Shown one piece after another: positions 25,312-31,080 of a stretch of 31,080 nucleotides of DNA. Below the pieces are notes generated by a model. The model made no database searches. It was not told where the DNA came from and saw only the letters and a list, made by a program, of their open reading frames with translations. Both the position numbers and the translations under genes were made by a program. The first letter of the stretch is position 1; each line of letters starts with the position of its first letter. The stretch comes from a virus, in the IMG/VR virus record IMGVR_UViG_3300033153_016016, positions 1-31,080 of that record, one strand, 5' to 3'.

Positions 25312-25665
25312 ATGGTATATGAATCTATGATAGTGGCGATATTGGTCGCGGTCTTCGGTGGCTTTATGAACATACTCTATGAGAGGAAGTTCGCCGGCAA
25401 AGGTTTTGCAATCGATAAGAAGCTATTATTGAATAGGCTTGGAATGGCCGCCGCGGCGGGCGCACTTGTGTTCTATGGGCTTGCTGATGCCGCTAGTACG
25501 AGTCTAAACTTGGTCGAAATCGTGCAGTCGTTCGGTTTTGCCAAGGTGGCCGATTTCTTTGCCTTTGCGCTACCCTTCGTGGCTAGCGGGTACTTCGCAG
25601 ATGATGTCTTGGACGTCTTCTGGGATAACTTGAAGAAGAAGCTACACGTAGGCGATCTCGTCTAA
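25312..25665 (+). CDS. Multi-pass membrane protein, holin-like (117 aa)
   Basis: AAGGAGG before the ATG. Likely membrane helices: about residues 5-22 (SMIVAILVAVFGGFMNIL), 43-64 (LGMAAAAGALVFYGLADAAS) and 82-97 (FFAFALPFVASGYFAD). A basic linker and Lys-rich tail (NLKKKLHVGDL) are at cytoplasmic-type positions. Size, three helices and basic tail suit a holin. In an archaeal virus lysis is poorly known, so this may be another membrane-acting protein. It follows directly after the coiled-coil/TM gene. Confidence 0.55.
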   Translation: MVYESMIVAILVAVFGGFMNILYERKFAGKGFAIDKKLLLNRLGMAAAAGALVFYGLADAASTSLNLVEIVQSFGFAKVADFFAFALPFVASGYFADDVLDVFWDNLKKKLHVGDLV

Positions 25666-25677
25666 GAGAGGATTAAA

Positions 25678-26733
25678 ATGGCTATCGAATACATCCCTTT
25701 GCAAATCGATGACGTCGATAATACGTACTACAATCAGACGATACAACACTCAACACGGGTACTGAGCCCAAATGTGGTGCCATCGTTGGCGCCAGACTCT
25801 GGGTCATGGTTCTCTGAGGCTGCAACGGCAGAACTTTTGAGCGTGGATCTCGTCGTGAAGAGTGTCAACTCTACTGGCACGCCACCGACGCTTTATGGAC
25901 ATGCGGGGATGCTTTTTTCTTTTTCTATTTCATCTATTTCAAAAATCATAACGGGCTATAAGCTCGAACTCAATCTTACACAATATCAACCGGTTGTGGC
26001 CGGTTCAGAAGACGGCACACTGAGCGTCTATATCATGAATTATTCGACTGGAACGTGGGAAAAGCTCGGAAACTCGTTCCCAGCCAGCGCCAGCGCACAA
26101 CCGTGGGAATACGAAATCACGGCCCAGAACGACATGTCAGTCGACTATTCATTCGGAGACGAGATTCACTTAATGCTCTTTGAAGAGGGCGCGGACAGCA
26201 CGTCGACAGAGATGACGATAGAGCTTGACTATGCGAAGCTAACCCTCTACGCAGAGAGTGGTGGACCAACCGCCGCCCAATATCTTCGATCAATTAAGGC
26301 ACGCGTACGCGCCATGACTAGTTTCGAGGAGATATCTCTACCGAACACACAGCTCGAGACACTGATCGACATTGCAATCGACGAAGTTGGAAATGCTATT
26401 ATAAGTAGCATAGATCTGGCGGACAAATATCATTTTCTTGCGACTATGTACTTTTCGTGCTACCTATCAATGGTCGCGGTATACGGCCCCGGAATAAAGT
26501 CATACAGGCAGGACGACAACTATGTGTCATTCGGCGACCCGTACACAAAGTCCAAGGCTTCTTGGTATCTCGACAGATATGCTGAAAGTGTTAGGAAGGC
26601 CGGCGGTTTCATAGCCAAATCAGAGTATGACATACGGACATACGTGCCACCTGACACGGACAAAGAAGATCTAAAGAAGATGCCAGAACTGTACTGTTCT
26701 GAGCAGTTAGATGACTTGGACACGGGGGGTTGA
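25678..26733 (+). CDS. Head-tail adaptor with N-terminal beta-sandwich extension (351 aa)
   Basis: GAGGATTAAA precedes the ATG. The first ~195 residues are a beta sandwich (K-L-E-L-N-L-T-Q-Y, G-T-L-S-V-Y-I-M-N-Y, G-D-E-I-H-L-M-L-F-E-E-G, M-T-I-E-L-D-Y-A-K-L-T-L-Y), like a DNRLRE/jelly-roll module. The last ~150 are helical (Q-Y-L-R-S-I-K-A-R-V-R, L-E-T-L-I-D-I-A-I-D-E-V-G-N-A-I-I, H-F-L-A-T-M-Y-F-S-C-Y), matching gp6-type head-tail connector subunits that form a ring under the portal. An added beta domain on a connector is uncommon and may decorate the neck or bind other factors. Connector role well supported by neighbours. Confidence 0.65.
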   Translation: MAIEYIPLQIDDVDNTYYNQTIQHSTRVLSPNVVPSLAPDSGSWFSEAATAELLSVDLVVKSVNSTGTPPTLYGHAGMLFSFSISSISKIITGYKLELNLTQYQPVVAGSEDGTLSVYIMNYSTGTWEKLGNSFPASASAQPWEYEITAQNDMSVDYSFGDEIHLMLFEEGADSTSTEMTIELDYAKLTLYAESGGPTAAQYLRSIKARVRAMTSFEEISLPNTQLETLIDIAIDEVGNAIISSIDLADKYHFLATMYFSCYLSMVAVYGPGIKSYRQDDNYVSFGDPYTKSKASWYLDRYAESVRKAGGFIAKSEYDIRTYVPPDTDKEDLKKMPELYCSEQLDDLDTGG

Positions 26734-26741
26734 AGCGATTC

Positions 26742-27341
26742 ATGAACAAGGTAATGCCCCAACTCATACGGGCTTTTTCTTCTGAAGGACTCGGGGCGGC
26801 CGAGAAGTTCGTGTGGCGTATTATTGGTGAGCCAACTCAAAGTGAGCTTGGGAGTCCATCGGTCTCTGGAGAAACCGTCGACACGATAGTCGAGGGAATT
26901 TTTGGTACAAGCACGATTGACGACAGTTATATTCAGACTCAAACTAGCGGGCTCATGTCATCAGGCAAGAAGATTGTCCACCTTAGACCCGATATTTCGC
27001 TCTATCACGGCCAGAGGACGCTTCTCGCTGGAGATCTCTTTTATCGCTATGCTGAGGATACCCTGAGCATTATCGTTGAAGGAGCGGAAACTAAGGCCTA
27101 TATCAGGCCAGAGGCGATCGAGATCGTCATGACAATGACATACGACAATGTTACGCGGTTACTTACAGACAGTGACTATACCTATGATGCAGTAGCCGGT
27201 ACAGTAGCCTTTATAGTGTCAATCCCAGTTAATGCGGCTATTGCATGCAGCTACTATTACGATAAATATATTATAGAGGACGTCAACAACTATGGAAAGG
27301 TTTATATAGAAGTAATCCTCAATAAGATATCGGAGACCTAG
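26742..27341 (+). CDS. Neck/head-closure protein (199 aa)
   Basis: The ATG at 26742 follows a G-rich site (GGGGGG at about 26724-26729); a TTG at 26730 overlapping the previous stop is possible. N-terminal helix (MNKVMPQLIRAFSSEGLGAA) precedes a beta-rich body: Y-I-Q-T-Q-T-S-G, K-K-I-V-H-L-R-P-D, R-T-L-L-A-G-D-L-F-Y-R-Y-A, D-T-L-S-I-I-V-E-G-A-E-T-K-A-Y, Y-T-Y-D-A-V-A-G-T-V-A-F. Order (adaptor, this, tail terminator) and size suit a stopper or head-closure protein. No signature motif. The gene ends with C-terminal I-E-V-I-L-N-K-I. Confidence 0.5.
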   Translation: MNKVMPQLIRAFSSEGLGAAEKFVWRIIGEPTQSELGSPSVSGETVDTIVEGIFGTSTIDDSYIQTQTSGLMSSGKKIVHLRPDISLYHGQRTLLAGDLFYRYAEDTLSIIVEGAETKAYIRPEAIEIVMTMTYDNVTRLLTDSDYTYDAVAGTVAFIVSIPVNAAIACSYYYDKYIIEDVNNYGKVYIEVILNKISET

Positions 27342-27521
27342 ATGAACGAGCAGGAGTTTCAGGATTTGGTCGCGCAGGGCAAGACGGCCCTTGGGCTAAC
27401 GTGGGAAGTTATAGCCCTGAAGCTCGAGGAAGTTGAGGGGCAGGGCTGGCGTCTTTCTTTCTATGAAGTGATAGATGGTGAGCCGCGGTTCGAAGTCGAG
27501 GAGGTTTGGGAATCATGGTAG
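27342..27521 (+). CDS. Small protein between neck and tail-terminator genes (59 aa)
   Basis: Reads MNEQEFQDLVAQGKTALGLT, W-E-V-I-A-L-K-L-E-E-V, W-R-L-S-F-Y-E-V-I-D, and ends E-E-V-W-E-S-W. GGAG stands 6-7 bases before the ATG. Alternating helix and strands suggest a compact alpha/beta fold. The C-terminal codons provide the GGAGG of the next gene, and the stop lies inside it. No family recognised; probably a minor neck or chaperone protein. Confidence 0.6.
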   Translation: MNEQEFQDLVAQGKTALGLTWEVIALKLEEVEGQGWRLSFYEVIDGEPRFEVEEVWESW

Positions 27522-28894
27522 ACGTGATATCAACAAAGGCCGACTTCGATGCTGGAACATATACTGACACAATGTCGGAAGAGGTGCCTGGAGTTATACC
27601 TCCCGACTGCTTGAGTTTGTTAATGGAACACGTTCTCTATTTTTCTGCGGATAATACAAGCTTGGGCCAGTTTGCCGTTGGGAACGTAGGTGGGAACTTT
27701 TTTGAATCCGGGCAATCATTTATTGTAGCGTCGCCAATGACAATTAGCAAAATCGAAATGTTTTTTACAAATTTCGGTGGGGGTGGCTCTGGCACTCCAG
27801 TTTTATATGCAACAATAGTCGCAGATGTCGCCGGCAATCCTGACACGGTTGTCATTGTAGAAAGCAATCACTTTTCGTTTACTATAAGCGAGGGCTATCA
27901 AACGTTTAATTTTTCGTCTATAGAATTGCCCCCAGGCACGTATTGGTTCGTTCTTCAATGTGAACCAGGGACGCCTCTCGACAATTATAGACTTCTAAGA
28001 ACTGCACAACCGTCGTCATACCCTTATGGTCATGCTGCGTCTAAAGGTGGCTCGGGCATTTGGACTCATTATTCGAACCACGACGTCATAATGAACGCAT
28101 ACAGATGGGGGATTGCAACTTCTGGCAGTTGGAGGAGCGACGAGCGCGACACACCCGCCGTATCAAAAATTGCAAACTTTGTCTTTGATATAAACGCTGG
28201 ATCGGGCGACGCCAATAACTACATCAGTGGGATTGATATCATCCGAGCCGAGGACATGTCAGTCGTTGGAACCTATTCGACAGCAATTCAAGATGACGTC
28301 ACGCTCACACTGACAGATTTTGGGATTACAGAGATTCTAAATTTTGATTGGTACTTTGACGTGAGCATGGTTGGCGATTCGACTACGAGCATTCAGCTCA
28401 ATTCAATAACAACTAACTTCGTGTCGATGAGTCTCTATAACGCTGTATTGCTCGATTTAAAACGAGCCATTGTGGCCGAGTTTACGGACTTCAAGGTTGA
28501 GATTGCGGGCACCAGCGAGAAAAAGCGCGACGCAAATCAGCCGTATATTTACGTCGTGCCACTAAACATATCGACAGCGTTCGATCCGATCGGGCGCGAG
28601 ACGGCCACAGGGCATGGGGAAGGCCAGATATGGAACTTTTCTCTTGCTGTAATAACGAGGAGAGGCATCTTCGTGGACGGGGAGAGCGAATCAGAAATGC
28701 TTCGCGAAGTCGGAGAGCGGGCTTACAAGTTCCTTCGGAACACGGAAGAGAACCTGGGCGACGTCTTTGATGAAACGATCGACTATCTCAGATATTTTTC
28801 TGTTGGTGGTTTAACGACGACTCTTTACAATCCTGAGACAGAAGAATTTAGAATTGATATTGATTTTCGCATCGAGTTCAATATAACGAGGTAA
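27515..28894 (+). CDS. Tail terminator with large N-terminal beta domains (459 aa)
   Basis: ATG 27515, overlapping the previous stop, is preceded by GGAGG. Residues 35-160 look like a choice-of-anchor-type beta sandwich (G-Q-S-F-I-V-A-S-P-M-T-I-S-K-I-E-M-F-F, T-P-V-L-Y-A-T-I-V, G-T-Y-W-F-V-L-Q-C-E). Residues 180-300 form another beta region. The last ~150 (Y-N-A-V-L-L-D-L-K-R-A-I-V-A-E-F, D-A-N-Q-P-Y-I-Y-V-V-P-L-N, E-M-L-R-E-V-G-E-R-A-Y-K-F-L-R) fit tail-completion/terminator proteins of siphoviruses and myoviruses. As with the adaptor, a virion beta domain has been added to a normally small protein of about 150 residues. Confidence 0.6.
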   Translation: MVDVISTKADFDAGTYTDTMSEEVPGVIPPDCLSLLMEHVLYFSADNTSLGQFAVGNVGGNFFESGQSFIVASPMTISKIEMFFTNFGGGGSGTPVLYATIVADVAGNPDTVVIVESNHFSFTISEGYQTFNFSSIELPPGTYWFVLQCEPGTPLDNYRLLRTAQPSSYPYGHAASKGGSGIWTHYSNHDVIMNAYRWGIATSGSWRSDERDTPAVSKIANFVFDINAGSGDANNYISGIDIIRAEDMSVVGTYSTAIQDDVTLTLTDFGITEILNFDWYFDVSMVGDSTTSIQLNSITTNFVSMSLYNAVLLDLKRAIVAEFTDFKVEIAGTSEKKRDANQPYIYVVPLNISTAFDPIGRETATGHGEGQIWNFSLAVITRRGIFVDGESESEMLREVGERAYKFLRNTEENLGDVFDETIDYLRYFSVGGLTTTLYNPETEEFRIDIDFRIEFNITR

Positions 28895-28896
28895 CT

Positions 28897-30171
28897 ATGG
28901 CAAATTTACAACAAACGCCCCCATTCTATGGGGTAAATCTGCAGACGGGCTTCGTAGGGATGCCTGGGAAATATCAGCTCGGTCAAGGCCGAAAAATGAT
29001 GATGAGATCGGCCATGATGTTCAAGGACATTCAGCAATCAATGCAAGTCGTGATCAAGGGCGACGAGGCGAGTATGCGCAGAACGATGGGGTTGCTCGAT
29101 CAGATGGCTTCAAAATATAAGCGAATCGTCTGGGAAGAATTCAAGAAAGCCATACCAGAGCTTCATGCGCGGGCAGGGTACTATGCGACTAGATCGGGCG
29201 TCCCTTGGGACGTGCTCGGAAGATATGCCATAGCTGAGACAATACCGAGAACGTCACCGTCCCACATCACGTCTGCAGGCCCGACGGCAATAGGGGTCGG
29301 TGCAACATCAAAGCGTGGTCAGATGGGAACTCAGTGGTCTCACTATTCGAAGAGTGGCAAACTGGCATCAACTGGTGTTGCCGGTTTGAAGCCTGGTTCG
29401 GTGCGCGCCTTGGGAGAGTATAAGGGCGGACAAGGTCCAGTCGGTTTTGGATTCAAGCTCTTTGATGCCGGTATGGTTGTTAGAGAGGCGGCGTTCGAGG
29501 GCACTTCTGGAATCGCTCAGTCACAAGAGTGGGAAGGAATCCCATATGCTAAGGGCTGGGCAATACCGCAGCCAGGGTGGGAAGGATCACTATTCGGACC
29601 GTCGCCATGGTTCAATGGGCGCAATTGGCCCCCAAAGTCTGGTAGGAAGTATCCACACGCCAAGTGGCTATGGAGAGAAGAGCTTGGCCTGCTTGGTACG
29701 CAAACCACAGAGCTTGTCAAAGAAGCTCTTATGTCGATTGGGAAGGAACATTGGTGGCCGGCCCCGGAATATACACGAGATCGCATAAGTGGCAAGTTGG
29801 CAACAAAAGGAAAATCCAAGCAAGGTGGAGCATTGGCGATGGGTGTCAACCCATATCAATCGCCCAATATGTTGATTGGTGGAATCAAAGTTGGTTACCA
29901 CTGGGTGCCACCGTCATATAAAGAGCACAAGGAGGGCAAAAAGGCGGAGTTTCAGCCGGGCCCCGGATTGGTGCCTAAGTACTTCATGCGCGGAGCAACA
30001 GTAGAGATGACGCAGACGGTTGCTCAACGGTGTGTGGTTCGCTTGGGCAAAGAATATCAACGAATGTCGGACGCTGATAAGCAGGCGTTTAGCAAATTTA
30101 GGGCGGCGGTGACGGGGCCTGGAATGCCGTCTGTTAGTACAGTATCAACAAGAACAAATCCGTTCATGTGA
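28897..30171 (+). CDS. HK97-gp10-like tail/neck component with large insertion (424 aa)
   Basis: GAGGTAACT precedes the ATG. N-terminal helices (Q-V-V-I-K-G-D-E-A-S-M-R-R-T-M-G-L-L-D-Q-M-A-S-K-Y-K-R-I-V-W) and a C-terminal helix (K-Y-F-M-R-G-A-T-V-E-M-T-Q-T-V-A-Q-R-C) are as in HK97 gp10-type proteins, normally 120-160 residues. Between them lies a Gly/Trp/Pro-rich insert of over 200 residues (about 110-330), for example K-G-W-A-I-P-Q-P-G-W-E-G. Position between tail terminator and tail tube genes is exactly that of gp10. The insert has no homology I can name; it may be a decoration or specific binding segment. Confidence 0.55.
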   Translation: MANLQQTPPFYGVNLQTGFVGMPGKYQLGQGRKMMMRSAMMFKDIQQSMQVVIKGDEASMRRTMGLLDQMASKYKRIVWEEFKKAIPELHARAGYYATRSGVPWDVLGRYAIAETIPRTSPSHITSAGPTAIGVGATSKRGQMGTQWSHYSKSGKLASTGVAGLKPGSVRALGEYKGGQGPVGFGFKLFDAGMVVREAAFEGTSGIAQSQEWEGIPYAKGWAIPQPGWEGSLFGPSPWFNGRNWPPKSGRKYPHAKWLWREELGLLGTQTTELVKEALMSIGKEHWWPAPEYTRDRISGKLATKGKSKQGGALAMGVNPYQSPNMLIGGIKVGYHWVPPSYKEHKEGKKAEFQPGPGLVPKYFMRGATVEMTQTVAQRCVVRLGKEYQRMSDADKQAFSKFRAAVTGPGMPSVSTVSTRTNPFM

Positions 30172-30180
30172 GGTGAAAAG

Positions 30181-31080
30181 ATGGGATACATATCAGGAAC
30201 AACAACTGAAATATATTTCGCCGGGCTGAAGGTCGGCGAGGCTATGGGGTTCAGCAAGGACCCAACTGTCAAATGGTCTGAGAACGACTTTGTTGGCAAT
30301 CCAGTCACGCAATACATTCCAATAAAGGTTGACGCAACTGGAACAATAGAGAAGTTCGAGCCAGATTGGCAGATGTTTGCGTTAGCCCTGGGCTATACGT
30401 ATTACAATGAGACCGCGGAAGCGGGCGAGTTCTTTAAGAACGCCGAAAATAACCCAGATGTCCTTTGGAGATATTTGGAAGTCTTTGATCTACCATATGC
30501 TGCGGTCGGCACGGCTGATTATGACTTAGACGATGGTCCGTCGTTCCCATACACGCTAGGCGAGTTTACTGCCAGGTGTCCTCTGGCCAATTATCTCAAG
30601 ATCAAAGCCGAAGACTCTGGAATCACAGTTGACGGGGACGTTGTGATAGAGATTGCTGACATAGATACACTAACACAAGCTGTCACATTTACGCTAGATA
30701 CAACGCTACTCGCTGGCAGCTTGGGGTGGATTGAGCTCTCTCCGACTCAAGGCGCGGACTTTGTGATTGGGGACGAGTATAGGATTAGGATTATTAGCGC
30801 TGGGACGGATGCAACAGGCTCATTGGTGACGGCCAAAAGCTTTAAATACAATGCATCACCTAATATAAGGAGTGCATTCGTCTTAGGGTTACAGCAGAAC
30901 GCTAACGACGAAGGATTCGAGATTCGCGTATATAACCGAAAAGAAAACGGCGACTTGGCATATATCGAGGATTTCACTGGTGTGAAGTTCCTTCGAGACA
31001 GCTTTGAAATAACGCCGAATGAACTCACGAAAGTGAGCATCGACTGGTATGCCGCGGAATACCGAATATATAAACCTTAG
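30181..31080 (+). CDS. Major tail protein / tail tube (299 aa)
   Basis: A perfect GAGGTGAAAAG precedes the ATG, which suggests abundant product. The sequence is beta-rich with G-Y-I-S-G-T-T-T-E-I-Y-F-A-G at the start, W-Q-M-F-A-L-A-L-G-Y in the middle, a Gly/Asp-rich insertion (G-I-T-V-D-G-D-V-V-I, about 157-166) and C-terminal D-S-F-E-I-T-P-N-E-L-T-K-V-S-I-D-W-Y-A-A. The C-terminal phrase, K-x-x-x-x-W-Y-A or similar, occurs in tail tube proteins of phages. Location after the gp10-like gene is correct. The stop codon is the last three bases of the window. Confidence 0.68.
   Translation: MGYISGTTTEIYFAGLKVGEAMGFSKDPTVKWSENDFVGNPVTQYIPIKVDATGTIEKFEPDWQMFALALGYTYYNETAEAGEFFKNAENNPDVLWRYLEVFDLPYAAVGTADYDLDDGPSFPYTLGEFTARCPLANYLKIKAEDSGITVDGDVVIEIADIDTLTQAVTFTLDTTLLAGSLGWIELSPTQGADFVIGDEYRIRIISAGTDATGSLVTAKSFKYNASPNIRSAFVLGLQQNANDEGFEIRVYNRKENGDLAYIEDFTGVKFLRDSFEITPNELTKVSIDWYAAEYRIYKP

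Noticed and set aside
11797-31080. A bacterial phage instead of an archaeal virus
   Set aside because: Not excluded: head and tail genes would fit both. TATA boxes with BRE-like flanks, lack of -35 boxes and the COG4741-type nuclease tip the balance to archaea.

Overview
The window looks like about 31 kb of a tailed double-stranded DNA virus (Caudoviricetes) with an HK97-type head, and the host is probably an archaeon. The virus call rests on a gene series in canonical order: terminase large subunit, portal, prohead protease with scaffold, probable decoration protein, HK97-fold major capsid protein, fibre genes, head-tail adaptor, neck and tail-completion proteins, and a probable tail tube protein. 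The archaeal host is an inference. It comes from TATA boxes (TATAAATA at 5756, TTTATAT at 9544) without a matching bacterial -35, a membrane-anchored nuclease resembling COG4741 (distantly related to archaeal Holliday junction resolvases), and T-run terminators. Ribosome binding sites are strong (GGAGGTGA or close variants) and genes overlap by ATGA or TAATG at many junctions. No integrase, polymerase, helicase, tRNA, rRNA or CRISPR array was recognised, so lytic or proviral state cannot be judged.

Layout. (1) 1-4793, minus strand: a leftward block of about twenty small genes, most encoding 40-130 residue proteins. Many carry paired cysteines that look like zinc ribbons or knuckles. There are three paralogues of a C-T-R-x2-GH-...-EA family and two paralogues of an acidic W-rich family. 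Short gaps between them hold inverted repeats and a recurring element with GAACGC, then GCAATARC, then GTTC. (2) 4794-5822: a gene-poor divergent region of about 1 kb. It holds a field of short inverted repeats (4813-5176), four tandem 11-bp iterons (5300-5343), further copies in both orientations up to 5719, and two strong hairpins, and ends in the rightward TATA promoter with flanking dyads. It is the best candidate for a replication origin and early control region. (3) 5823-11797, plus strand: a tightly packed series of small genes. They include a DUF2695-like protein, several zinc-ribbon proteins, a membrane cassette ending in the COG4741-like nuclease, and short coiled-coil proteins leading up to packaging. 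(4) 11797-18043: packaging and head genes, closed by a hairpin plus T-run terminator. (5) 18093-18161: a compact RNA that folds on paper as a three-way junction and ends at the Shine-Dalgarno of the next gene. (6) 18168-25665: a structural, fibre and lectin cassette with two small membrane proteins, placed unusually between capsid and connector genes. (7) 25678-31080: adaptor, neck, tail terminator, HK97-gp10-like and tail tube genes.

How the parts fit: the leftward and start-of-rightward genes are probably early, host-directed or regulatory proteins controlled from the 5 kb region. The rightward genes from 11.8 kb on build and fill the capsid, then attach fibres and tail. Points most worth checking are the iteron and GAACGC-element network, the duplicated prohead protease domain with internal start sites, the three-way-junction RNA, the membrane nuclease cassette, and the large set of Cys-rich mini-proteins.
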